A stretch of DNA of 39,368 nt. Source: an uncultured Burkholderiales bacterium. Its GTDB lineage: Bacteria; Pseudomonadota; Gammaproteobacteria; Burkholderiales; Burkholderiaceae. Below are positions 7,474 through 16,512 of the stretch, piece after piece; position 1 is the stretch's first letter; every line of letters begins with the position of its first letter. The DNA is taken from the NCBI GenBank assembly GCA_946480465.1, contig CAMLJY010000058.1:1-39368 (forward strand). The letters run 5' to 3'. The position numbers were made by a program, and so were the translations under genes. Below the pieces are notes generated by a model. That model searched no databases, had not been told where the DNA came from, and worked only from the letters and a program-made list of their open reading frames with translations.

Positions 7474-10400
7474 TCAGCCCGGCGCCACCCCGGTGAGTTC
7501 CACCAGCAGGCCGGCCAGTTCGTACTCCTGGCCGGGCACGAGGTTCGCCATCGCCGCGCTGGGGGCGTAGACCTTGTTGCCGATCTCCCACTGCTCGATG
7601 CTGATCAGCGTGTCGACGTCGCCGCCGAAGCGGCCGCTGACGACGAAGGCCGGCTGGCCGTTCACCACCGTGGCATGCACGGTCAGGTCGTCGGGGCGGC
7701 CGATGAACACGGCGCGGTCGGTGCCGTCGCCGCCGTCCATCACGTCGTTGCCGCGGCCGCCGACCAGCCGGTCGTCGCCGTCGCCGCCGCGCAGCACGTC
7801 GGCGCCGGTGTCGGCATCCCAGCCGATCTCGCCGCTGGTGTAGGGCTGCGCCAGGCTCAGCTGGCCCTGGCCGTCGGTGATCGGGGCCCGGCCGAGCGGC
7901 GCGTTCACGAGGTACAGCAGTGCGTCGGCCCAGCTGCCGCCTTCGGTGATGAACTGCGTGCCGGCGGGCAGCAGCGCTTCGGTCTCGGCACCGCTGCCCC
8001 AGGCGGCCTCGACCAGCGTGCGGACCTGCATGGCGACGGGTGCGGCGTCGAAGCCGTCGTGACGGACGCGGAAGGCATCGAACGCCAGCTGCGCCAGCTC
8101 CTGCGCGGTGGCAGGCAGCGCGGCGTATTCGTTCAGCTCGCCGAGCGTGGGCAGGCGGTCCAGCACGGCCTGGTGCAGCAGGGCCACGGTGGCGAGCTTG
8201 TCGGTGGCCTGGAAGCTGAATTGCACCCGCGCGTCCCCGATCCCGCCTTCGTCCGGCCGGCCCCAGGGGCCGATCACTTCGGCCGTTGGCACGTCGGTCA
8301 GCCGCGCGTCCTGCGCGACATAGCGGCTGCGCAGCACGCCGTCCGGGCCGAGCTGGAAGGTCCACTGGCCGGCATCGCTGGCGCCGCCTTGCAGCACGTC
8401 GTGGCCCTGGCCGCCCTCGAGCGTGTCGTTGCCGATGCCGCCGACCACCAGGTCGTCGCCGTCGTCGCCGAACAGCCGGTCATCGCCGCCCTTGGAGCCC
8501 ACCGTGTCGTTGCCGCCGCCGCCGCGCAGCACGTCGTCCTCGGCGCCGAGCAAGATGTACTGGCGGGCCGAATCACCCACCACGTGGTTGGCGCCGCTGC
8601 CGCCGGTGATCGTGAGCGGACCGACCACGATGCCGAATTCGACGTTGTCGAGCTGCAGCGTGGTGCCCGCGGGCAGGCTGCGCGAGTCGATCAGCAGCAC
8701 CTCCTGCCGGTCCGGATGCAGCGTGCTGCCCTCGCCCCGGCCGCTGGCGCCGGTGATGAGGATGGGCGCATTCCCGCCCGTCGGCTGCGCCTGGCCGCGC
8801 AGGTCGAGCACACGCAGCGTCACCTGGCTTTCGTCGTTGACGGTGGGCATGAAGGCATCGATGCCGGTCGAGATGACCTGGTTCAGCGCCGCCTGGTCGC
8901 CGATGCGTTCGCTGCTGGCGCCCACCAGCTGCTGGCGCAGCGTCAGGCTGCCGCCGCTGCGGCCCTCGGCCTGCACGCCGACGCCCTGCGGCAGCGACAG
9001 CGACAGCAGCGGGGCTTCGCCGGCGTTGGGCGCGGGGGCGAGCGGGATGTCGGCCAGCGTGGGGTTCTCGGTGCTCGGGTCGTCCTCGCGCGTGGGCGCG
9101 ATCGGGTCGATCTCGATCACGGTGGTCTCGCCGCCGTCCTGCTCGGGGGTGGTGCGGGTCTCGACCTGGGCGCCGTCGATGACGTTGGCGTCGACCTCGG
9201 TCGCCGGATTCAGCGCGGTGCGGAAGCCGTGGCCGCCGGTGGCGGCGGCGCGGTTGCCGGCGGCGTCGCGCAGGGCATCGGCCGGCCAGGCCAGCGTGTA
9301 GGCGCTGTCGTAGGCCAGGGCGGCCTGCGGCGTGACGACGAGTCGGCCGGCGCCATCGATGCCCACGCTCGCCGGCACGGCGGCGCCGTTGCCGGCGCTA
9401 AGCAGCGTCACGCCCGAGAGGTCGGACGTGCCGGACAGCGCTTCGCTGAACTGCAGGACCAGCGGCACGTTCACCGCCACGCCCGTGGCGCCCGCGGCAG
9501 GGCTGCTGCCGGTGGCATCGAACACGGGCGCCACGGTGTCGACCGCATAGGGCGCGGACGCGACGCTGCCGCTGCCGGCCTCCCCGGCGGCGTTGCGGAT
9601 GCCGCCCAGGTTGAGCGTTATCACGTTGCTGGCGCCGTTGGCGCCCGCGGTGGGCGTGAGCGTGGCGGTCCAGTGGATGTTGTCGCTGCTGGCCAGGTTG
9701 GACAGGCCGGCGTTGGTGGCCGCCAGGTCGCCCAGGTCGAAGCCGTTGACCGGTTGGCTGAACGTGATGCTGACGGCGGCGGTCTCGCCGGCGGCGAGCA
9801 GCGTGTCGTCCAGGCCGAGGGTGGCGCTCAGCACCGGCGGGGTGTTGTTGCTGGCGTTGACGTTGGAGAAGCTGGGCGCGTCGTTGCCCGAGGCATCCTG
9901 GATCGCGGCGGCATCGTTGCCGGCGCTGGGGTCGGTGTAGCTGACGCTGACGGCCTGCCCGGCCTTCACCGGCTGCGCCAGCGTCAGGCTGACGCCGTCG
10001 GCCGACACCGCGACGCCGCTCACCGCCACCGGCGCGCCGGCCACCAGCACGCTGAAGGCGCCGGCCGCCGGCGGCCTCGCGACGTCGAGCCGGTCGTCGT
10101 CGGCATAGGCCAGCGACAGCAGGGTGCCGTTCACGCTCGCCGAGACCAGGCTCGGCGCGCTGGTGTCGGGCAGCTTGGTGTCGATCGTGATGCCGGTGAC
10201 GGCCGCGGAGCCGAGGCCGGCGTTGCCGGCCGCGTCGGACACGCCGCTCTGGTCCAGCACGATGGTGGCGCCGTCGGCCCTGCTGTTGACCGGCGGCGTG
10301 TACACCGCGGTCCAGACGATGTTGTCGGTGGTGGCCGGTGCACTGACCAGGCCGCCGTCGGAGACGCGCAGGTCGCTGGCGTCGAAGCCGCTGACTGCCT

Positions 10401-13400
10401 CGCTGAAGCTGACGGTCAGCACCGCGGTCTCGCCGGTCTTCAACGTGCTGCGGGAGAGCGACATCGTGGCGCTGGGGCGCTGCGTGTCGATCGTGAAGTT
10501 GGCCGAGGCCGGCGTGCCGTTGCCGGGAATGCCCTCGATGTCGAGCACGCCGGGCAGGTTCAGGCCGATGGTGTTCGTCGCGTCGGTGACGCCGGCGGAC
10601 GGCGTGTAGGTGCTGGTCCAGGTGGTGTTGTCCGCCGTGCCCAGTGCGCCCAGGCTGCCGTTCGGCGCGCTGAGGTCGCTCAGGTCGAAGCCGGAAACGG
10701 CCTCGCTGAACGTGATGGTCACCAGCGTGGTCTCGCCGGCCTTCAGTGCGCTGTCGTCCAGCGTCAGCGTGGCGGTCAGCGGCGTCGGATCGGGCGTGTT
10801 GTTGGTGACCGGCGTGGCGGCGAGGCTGGCGGCGTCGTTGCCGCTGGCGTCCTGCGTGGCGTTGGCGTCGTTGCCGCCGGTGGGGTCGGTGTAGGCCACC
10901 GTCACCACCTGGCCGTAGGCGACCGGCGAGGCCAGCGTCAGCGTCACCGTCTTGGCCGCGGCGTTCACCGCCACGCTGCTGACCGCTACCGCGCTGCCGC
11001 CGCCCGTCACCGCGAAGGCGCCGGCGGCGGGCGTGTTGACGGCGTCGAGGTTGTTCGCATCGGTGTAGGTCAGCACCAGCGTGCTGCCGTTCACCGCGGC
11101 CGACGCGAACACCGGCGCCGCCGCGTCCATGGTGTCGATGGTGAAGTTGTTCGAGTCGGTGGTGCCGGTGCCGGCGTTGCCGGCCGCATCGGTGACGCCG
11201 GTGTTGTCCAGCGTGATGACGTTGGTGAGGTCCAGGACGCTCATGTCGGGCGTCAGCGTGGCGGTCCAGGTGAGCCCGCCGTCACTGCTGGCCACGGCGC
11301 CCAGGGTGCCGTTGGGCACGGTCAGGTCGGCGTTGGTGAAGCCGGTGACGGCCTCGCTGAACGTGATGGTGACGAGCGAGGTCTCGCCGCCGATCAGCGC
11401 GGTATCCGCCACCACCAGCGTGGCCGCGGGACGGGTGGTGTCGATGGCGTAGTTGTTCGAATCCGTCGTGCCGGTGCCGGTGTTGCCGGCGGCATCGGTC
11501 ACGCCGGTGTTGTCCAGCGTGACGAGGTTGGTGGCATCGGTGACGCTGGCATCGGGCGTCAGCGTGGCGGTCCAGGTGATGTTGTCGCCGCTGCTGACGG
11601 CGCCGAGCGTGGCATTGGCGATCGTCAGGTCGGCGTTGGTGAAGCCGGAGACCGCCTCGCTGAAGGTGATGGTGACCAGCGAAGTCTCGCCGGCGGCCAA
11701 GGCGGTGTCGGCCACCACGATGGACGCGATGGGCCGCACGGCATCGACCAGCACTGCGGCGGTGTTGCCGATGCTGTTGAGCGTGAGCGTGGCGTTGTTG
11801 CCGGCGCCGTCGCGCAGCGTGCCGCCGTTGGCGTCGATGTTGCCACCGACCACGATGCCGTCGGCGTCGGCCGTGCCGCTGGCGAGGGTGTGGCGGAAGA
11901 CCAGCGCGCTGGTGCCGCTGCCGGAGAGGTAGCTGGCGTAGACGGTGCCGCCGGTATCGAGCGTTAGCGCGATGCGCGGCGTGCCGCCGCCGGTGTTCAC
12001 CGTGACGGCCTCGCCGAAGTTGACGGTGAAGTCGAGGTTCTGGCCCGCGATGTAGGTGGCGTTGGCCGGCACGCCGACCGAGGTGACCGCCGGCGCGGTG
12101 TTGTCGATGGTGTAGGTCTGGCCGGCCGTGAAGCCGGTGGTGATGGCGTTGCCCGGCGTGTCGGTGATGCCGGTGCCGGCGTTCTTCAGGTCGAGCCGCA
12201 GCGTGCCGTCGCCGCTGATCGTGTTCACGGTCACGGTGTAGGTGCTGGCGTTGACCAGGGCGACCGAGGCGATGGAGCCGGCGGCGGTGCCGGTGGCGGT
12301 GAGCGTGAAGTCGCTGCTGTCGACGCCGCTGACGTTCTCGGAGAAGGTGACGGTGTAGTCGACGCTGGTGGCGTTGGTGGCGGCGCTGCTGACGCGGTTG
12401 ATCGACGAGACCGTGGGCGCCACGGCCTCGACCAGCACCGCGGTGGTGCTGCCCACGCTGTTCAAGGTCAGCACGGCGTCGTTGCCGGTGCCGTCGCGCA
12501 GCGTTCCGCCGTTGGCCGAGATGGACCCGGCGACGGTGACGCCGTCGCTGTCCAGGTTGCCGGAGGCGACGGTGTAGCGGAACACCAGTGCGCTGGTGCC
12601 GCTGCCGGCGAGGTAGTTGGCGTAGACGGTGCCGCCCGTGTCGAGCGTCAGGGCGATGCGCGGCGTGCCGCCGACGGTGTTCACCGTCACGTTCTCGCTG
12701 AAGTTGACGGTGAAGTTGAGGTTCTGGCCGGTGATGTAGGTGCCGTTGGCCGGCACGTTGACGGACGAGACCGTGGGGGCAATGGCGTCGACGAGCACCG
12801 CAGCGGTGCTGCCGACGCTGTTCAGCGTGGGCGTGGCGTCGTTGCCGGCGCCGTCGCGCAGCGTGCCGCCGTTGGCATCGATGCTGCCGGCCAGCGCGAT
12901 GCCGTTGGCGTCGGCCGTGCCGCTGGCGACGGTGTGGCGGAAGACCAGCGCGCTGGTGCCGCTGCCGGAGAGGTAGCTGGCGTAGACGGTGCCGCCGGTA
13001 TCGAGCGTTAGCGCGATGCGCGGCGTGCCGCCGCCGGTGTTCACCGTGACGGCCTCGCCGAAGTTGACGGTGAAGTCGAGGTTCTGGCCCGCGATGTAGG
13101 TGGCGTTGGCCGGCACGCCGACCGAGGTGACCGCCGGCGCGGTGTTGTCGATGGTGTAGGTCTGGCCGGCCGTGAAGCCGGTGGTGATGGCGTTGCCCGG
13201 CGTGTCGGTGATGCCGGTGCCGGCGTTCTTCAGGTCGAGCCGCAGCGTGCCGTCGCCGCTGATCGTGTTCACGGTCACGGTGTAGGTGCTGGCGTTGACC
13301 AGGGCGACCGAGGCGATGGAGCCGGCGGCGGTGCCGGTGGCGGTGAGCGTGAAGTCGCTGCTGTCGACGCCGCTGACGTTCTCGGAGAAGGTGACGGTGT

Positions 13401-16400
13401 AGTCGACGCTGGTGGCGTTGGTGGCGGCGCTGCTGACGCGGTTGATCGACGAGACCGTGGGCGCCACGGCCTCGACCAGCACCGCCGCGGTGCTCGCGAA
13501 GCTGATGCCGGTGGTGGCGGCGTTGTTGCCGGCGGCGTCCTTGATGGTGCCGCTGTTCAGCGTGATGCTGCTGGCCGCCGCGACTCCGTCGGCGTCGGCA
13601 TTGCCGGACGCCACCGTGTAGCGGAAGGTCAGCGTGGTGGTGCCGGAGCCGCTGAGGTAGGCCGCCTGCACGCTGCCGCCGGTGTCCAGCGTCAACGCGA
13701 TGTAGGGCGTGCCGCCGCCGGTGTTCACCGTGACGGCTTCGGAGTAGGTGACCGTGAAGTCGAGGTTCTGGCCGGTGGTGTAGGTGGCGTTGGCCGGCAC
13801 CGTGTCCGAAGCGAGCGTCGGTGCGACGCCGTCGATGACGATGTTCTTCTGCCCGCCGAGCGAGCTGCCGCCGCCGACGGTGGGCAGGGTCAGGGTGGCA
13901 TCGTTGCCGACGGCATCCCGGATCGTGCCGCCCGACAAGGCCAGTGAATTGGTGGCGGAATAGTCGAGGTCCGCGGCCGAGTCGCCGGCGCCGACCGTGT
14001 AGTTGAAGGTGAGGGTGTTGGTGCCACTGCCCGAGGCATAGGAGGCGGTGCCGCCGGAGTTCAAGGCGAGCGTCGGCGTGCTGGTCACGGTGACGGACTC
14101 GGCGAAGGTCACGGTGACGGCGATGGTGTCGCCGACCTTGTAGGTGCCGTTGGCCGTGGTGGCGCTGACCGACGAGACCGTCGGCGCCGTGGTGTCGACC
14201 ACGATGTTCTTCTGCCCGCCCAGCGAGCTGCCGCCGCCGACCGCGGGCAGCGTCAGCGTGGCGTTGTTGCTGGCCGCGTCGCGGATGGTGCCGCCGGACA
14301 ACGAGAGCGAGTTGGTGGCCGCGTAGTCCAGGTCGCTGGCGTTCTCGCCGCCCTGGATGGTGTAGTCGAAGGTCAGCGTGTTGGAGCCGCTGCCCGAGGC
14401 ATAGGCCGCGGCGCCGCCGGTATTGAGCGCCAGCGTGGGCGTGCCGGTGACGGTGACCGACTCGGTGAACTGGACGGTGATGGCCAGCGTGTCGCCCGCC
14501 TTGTAGCTGCCGTTGGAACTGGATGAACTGACCGACGACACCGTCGGCCCGGTGGTGTCCATCGAGACGCCGAAGCTGCCGGCGCTGGCGTTGGCCGCGA
14601 CGAACGCACCGCCGTCATCGGCCACCTCGTTGGCGACCACGGCGATGGTCCAGGTGCCGTTGTCGGCGTCGTCCCAGGTGCCGCCATCGGGCGTGACGGT
14701 GTACGTGGCGGTGCTGGTGCCGGCGTTCCAGCTGGCGTTGCTGATGACGAGGTTGGTGCCGCCCTTGGCGACCGTCACGTCGTTGGTGTCGATCGTGGTG
14801 TTGTCGATGGCGCCGTCGCTGTCGCTGTACACCACCGTGAAGCTGTACGAGTTCTGCCCGGCGTTGCCCTGTCCGACCGCGTTGGCGGTCACCGTGCCCA
14901 GCGTCGGCGCGGTGTTCGGCGGGGTCCAGTTGGAATCGACCGTGCCGCCGGCCGTGCGGACGTCGTTGGTGCTGTTGCCGTTGGCGCCTTCGCTGCTGCT
15001 GTTCGACGAGCCACCGGTCCCGCCCACGCCCCGGTTGTTGGAGAAGGTCATGCTGGAGCTTTGGTACTTCAACGTGCCCACCACCCGGACCGCACCCGCG
15101 CCGTCGCCGCCGGCGCCACCCGCCGTGGAGTAGCCGCCACCCCCGCCACCGCCGGCGCCCCAGTTGCCGCTGACGGTGCTCCTGGCCATGTAGACCGTGG
15201 CGCCGGTGTCCACGAAGATGCCACCCGCCGTGTGGCCGCCGCGGCCGCCGGCGGTGAGCCCACCGGAGGCTCCGGCGCCGCCGCCGCCACCGCCGATCGA
15301 CGAGCCGCCACCCGGCCCCGCCGTGGCACCGGCACCGCCGGCGGCGAAGCCGCTGGCCGCTGACCCGCCCGTGCCGCCGGTGGTGCTGCCGCCATTGCCG
15401 GCCTGGGCCGCGGTGGTGGAATAGCCGCCCTTGCCGCCGATGCCGTTGCTGCCGGTGGCGCCCGAGGTGGTGCCGTCGTAGGCGCCGCCGTTGCCGCCGC
15501 CCACGCTGCTGCGGCCGCCGCCGCCGCCGCCGCCGTAGTTGTAGCCGTTGCCGCTGCCGCCGCCGCCGCCGCCGGATGCGGCATTGGCGGTGATGGTGGA
15601 GCCCAGCACCGTCACCTTCGTGCCCACGCCGCTCACCGACAGGCCGGCGCCCAACCCATCCCCGCCGTCGAGGCCGCCGAAGCCGCCGCCGTTGCCGGAC
15701 AGCAGGCCCTTGGTGAGCACCAGCCCGTCCAGCGTGACGGTGCCCGACGTGATCGCCAGCACGCGCCCCTTGTTCTGGGCGTCCAGCGTGACGTCGGCCG
15801 TGCCGTCGTTGTTCAGGTCGCCGTCGATCGTCAGGTTCTCGCTGATCGCCAGCAGGTTGCCGCCCGAGACGGTGCTCAGCGACACCGTCATCGAGGCATT
15901 GAAGGTGATGGTGTCGCCGTTGACCGCGTCGATGATGTGCTGGCGCAGCGACCCGGCGCCGCTGTCGGCGTTGGTGGTGACGGTGAAGGTCGCCAGGCTC
16001 AGCGCGTAGTCGTCCAGCGCCTGGTCGGCAAAGGGCGCGGCCGCCGTGACATCGCCTTGCGTGACCTCCAGCTGCCAGTCGCCGCCCGCGCCGGTGCGGT
16101 CGTCGGACGCCGCGACGTCGGCGCCGGTCAGCGCCGCCAGGCTGTCGACGAATGCGGCACCGGCCTCGCCGGCGGCGAGGCTGCAGGAATAGACCAGGAT
16201 GTCCCCGTCCGGCGCCAGCGCCGCGCCGATCTCGCCCAGCACCTCCGCCTGCGCCTGCAGCGCCGCGGCATCCAGGAAGCTGGAACCCAGCCACAGGTTG
16301 CCGGCCGCGCCATGCGCCACCACGTGCACCGATTCCGCGCCCGGGTGATCGGCCAGGTACGCGGCCATCTGTGCCAGGCCGTCGGCGGCGGCGTCCAGCA

Positions 16401-16512
16401 CCACCACCTGCGTGCCCGGCGCCACGCCCTCCAGCAGTGACTGCGGATCTCGGACCCGGCTGTCGATGAAGATCACGTTGTCGCCGGCCGCGGCGGAGAG
16501 CGAGTCGTTCAT
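7474..16512 (-). CDS. Giant DUF4347 / Ig-like repeat / RTX surface or secreted protein
   Basis: 3012 residues. In order: a DUF4347 domain (about 13-170; VHVVAHGAAGNLWLGS, VYSCSLAAGEAG) and a CSLREA/beta-helix-like stretch (SLRQHIIDAVNGDTITF, about 176-275). A very Gly-rich segment follows (about 280-490), then one Ig/cadherin-like domain (about 540-650). About 15 Ig-like repeats of several subtypes occupy about 650-2320, including two SwmB-like domains and a final Big_5-like domain. Two blocks of RTX nonapeptides (GGxGxDxLx; about 2655-2710 and 2900-2930) flank a DUF4214-like helical segment (about 2775-2875). Calcium-binding RTX repeats near the C-terminus indicate type I secretion and an adhesin or matrix role. 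No T1SS genes are in the window. The ATG overlaps the sulfotransferase stop (ATGA), with AGGGGA upstream on the minus strand. It is not a pseudogene: the frame is intact over 9 kb. Confidence 0.9.
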   Translation of the reverse strand: MNDSLSAAAGDNVIFIDSRVRDPQSLLEGVAPGTQVVVLDAAADGLAQMAAYLADHPGAESVHVVAHGAAGNLWLGSSFLDAAALQAQAEVLGEIGAALAPDGDILVYSCSLAAGEAGAAFVDSLAALTGADVAASDDRTGAGGDWQLEVTQGDVTAAAPFADQALDDYALSLATFTVTTNADSGAGSLRQHIIDAVNGDTITFNASMTVSLSTVSGGNLLAISENLTIDGDLNNDGTADVTLDAQNKGRVLAITSGTVTLDGLVLTKGLLSGNGGGFGGLDGGDGLGAGLSVSGVGTKVTVLGSTITANAASGGGGGGSGNGYNYGGGGGGGRSSVGGGNGGAYDGTTSGATGSNGIGGKGGYSTTAAQAGNGGSTTGGTGGSAASGFAAGGAGATAGPGGGSSIGGGGGGAGASGGLTAGGRGGHTAGGIFVDTGATVYMARSTVSGNWGAGGGGGGGYSTAGGAGGDGAGAVRVVGTLKYQSSSMTFSNNRGVGGTGGSSNSSSEGANGNSTNDVRTAGGTVDSNWTPPNTAPTLGTVTANAVGQGNAGQNSYSFTVVYSDSDGAIDNTTIDTNDVTVAKGGTNLVISNASWNAGTSTATYTVTPDGGTWDDADNGTWTIAVVANEVADDGGAFVAANASAGSFGVSMDTTGPTVSSVSSSSSNGSYKAGDTLAITVQFTESVTVTGTPTLALNTGGAAAYASGSGSNTLTFDYTIQGGENASDLDYAATNSLSLSGGTIRDAASNNATLTLPAVGGGSSLGGQKNIVVDTTAPTVSSVSATTANGTYKVGDTIAVTVTFAESVTVTSTPTLALNSGGTASYASGSGTNTLTFNYTVGAGDSAADLDYSATNSLALSGGTIRDAVGNDATLTLPTVGGGSSLGGQKNIVIDGVAPTLASDTVPANATYTTGQNLDFTVTYSEAVTVNTGGGTPYIALTLDTGGSVQAAYLSGSGTTTLTFRYTVASGNADADGVAAASSITLNSGTIKDAAGNNAATTGISFASTAAVLVEAVAPTVSSINRVSSAATNATSVDYTVTFSENVSGVDSSDFTLTATGTAAGSIASVALVNASTYTVTVNTISGDGTLRLDLKNAGTGITDTPGNAITTGFTAGQTYTIDNTAPAVTSVGVPANATYIAGQNLDFTVNFGEAVTVNTGGGTPRIALTLDTGGTVYASYLSGSGTSALVFRHTVASGTADANGIALAGSIDANGGTLRDGAGNDATPTLNSVGSTAAVLVDAIAPTVSSVNVPANGTYITGQNLNFTVNFSENVTVNTVGGTPRIALTLDTGGTVYANYLAGSGTSALVFRYTVASGNLDSDGVTVAGSISANGGTLRDGTGNDAVLTLNSVGSTTAVLVEAVAPTVSSINRVSSAATNATSVDYTVTFSENVSGVDSSDFTLTATGTAAGSIASVALVNASTYTVTVNTISGDGTLRLDLKNAGTGITDTPGNAITTGFTAGQTYTIDNTAPAVTSVGVPANATYIAGQNLDFTVNFGEAVTVNTGGGTPRIALTLDTGGTVYASYLSGSGTSALVFRHTLASGTADADGIVVGGNIDANGGTLRDGAGNNATLTLNSIGNTAAVLVDAVRPIASIVVADTALAAGETSLVTITFSEAVSGFTNADLTIANATLGAVSSGDNITWTATLTPDASVTDATNLVTLDNTGVTDAAGNTGTGTTDSNNYAIDTTRPAATLVVADTALIGGETSLVTITFSEAVTGFTNADLTVPNGTLGAVASSDGGLTWTATLTPDMSVLDLTNVITLDNTGVTDAAGNAGTGTTDSNNFTIDTMDAAAPVFASAAVNGSTLVLTYTDANNLDAVNTPAAGAFAVTGGGSAVAVSSVAVNAAAKTVTLTLASPVAYGQVVTVAYTDPTGGNDANATQDASGNDAASLAATPVTNNTPDPTPLTATLTLDDSALKAGETTLVTITFSEAVSGFDLSDLSAPNGSLGALGTADNTTWTSTYTPSAGVTDATNTIGLNLPGVLDIEGIPGNGTPASANFTIDTQRPSATMSLSRSTLKTGETAVLTVSFSEAVSGFDASDLRVSDGGLVSAPATTDNIVWTAVYTPPVNSRADGATIVLDQSGVSDAAGNAGLGSAAVTGITIDTKLPDTSAPSLVSASVNGTLLSLAYADDDRLDVARPPAAGAFSVLVAGAPVAVSGVAVSADGVSLTLAQPVKAGQAVSVSYTDPSAGNDAAAIQDASGNDAPSFSNVNASNNTPPVLSATLGLDDTLLAAGETAAVSITFSQPVNGFDLGDLAATNAGLSNLASSDNIHWTATLTPTAGANGASNVITLNLGGIRNAAGEAGSGSVASAPYAVDTVAPVFDATGSSPAAGATGVAVNVPLVLQFSEALSGTSDLSGVTLLSAGNGAAVPASVGIDGAGRLVVTPQAALAYDSAYTLAWPADALRDAAGNRAAATGGHGFRTALNPATEVDANVIDGAQVETRTTPEQDGGETTVIEIDPIAPTREDDPSTENPTLADIPLAPAPNAGEAPLLSLSLPQGVGVQAEGRSGGSLTLRQQLVGASSERIGDQAALNQVISTGIDAFMPTVNDESQVTLRVLDLRGQAQPTGGNAPILITGASGRGEGSTLHPDRQEVLLIDSRSLPAGTTLQLDNVEFGIVVGPLTITGGSGANHVVGDSARQYILLGAEDDVLRGGGGNDTVGSKGGDDRLFGDDGDDLVVGGIGNDTLEGGQGHDVLQGGASDAGQWTFQLGPDGVLRSRYVAQDARLTDVPTAEVIGPWGRPDEGGIGDARVQFSFQATDKLATVALLHQAVLDRLPTLGELNEYAALPATAQELAQLAFDAFRVRHDGFDAAPVAMQVRTLVEAAWGSGAETEALLPAGTQFITEGGSWADALLYLVNAPLGRAPITDGQGQLSLAQPYTSGEIGWDADTGADVLRGGDGDDRLVGGRGNDVMDGGDGTDRAVFIGRPDDLTVHATVVNGQPAFVVSGRFGGDVDTLISIEQWEIGNKVYAPSAAMANLVPGQEYELAGLLVELTGVAPG
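11887..12441 (-). repeat. 555-bp perfect direct repeat, copy 1 (C-terminal copy)
   Basis: Bases 11887-12441 match 12931-13485 exactly when read side by side. The offset is 1044 bases, exactly 348 codons, so both copies are in the same frame. The first upstream difference is at 11886 (G versus C, giving Leu versus Val) and the first downstream difference at 12442. The block covers most of one VPANATY module and a whole SSINRVSS module of the giant protein. Confidence 0.95.
12931..13485 (-). repeat. 555-bp perfect direct repeat, copy 2 (N-terminal copy)
   Basis: This is the partner of 11887-12441, identical over the full 555 bases, silent positions included. Neighbouring modules of the same subtype are clearly diverged, so this pair reflects a recent duplication or gene conversion rather than selection on the protein alone. 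Confidence 0.95.

Larger units (their letters stand above)
9540..14560 (-). repeat. Tandem array of Ig-like domain repeats
   Basis: The coding array consists of roughly 100-120-residue modules. Each begins with an Asp/Pro-rich joint (DxTxPTVSSV or DNTAPAVTSV) and contains a FSEAV or FSENV strand. Subtypes seen from the N-terminal side are two modules ending SSLGGQKN, four modules with VPANxTYxxGQNLxFTV, two identical modules beginning EAVAPTVSSINRVSS, five modules with GETxLVTITFSEAVSGF, and two SwmB-like modules (NGTLLSLAYAD and NGSTLVLTYTD type). Order and similarity point to growth by unequal recombination. Confidence 0.85.

Noticed and set aside
7426..11967. Open frame of about 1500 codons on the + strand inside the giant gene
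   Set aside because: It is antisense to the RTX/Ig array. Its translation is Gly/Val/Ala/Arg-rich without domains, as expected from the repetitive, high-GC opposite strand.
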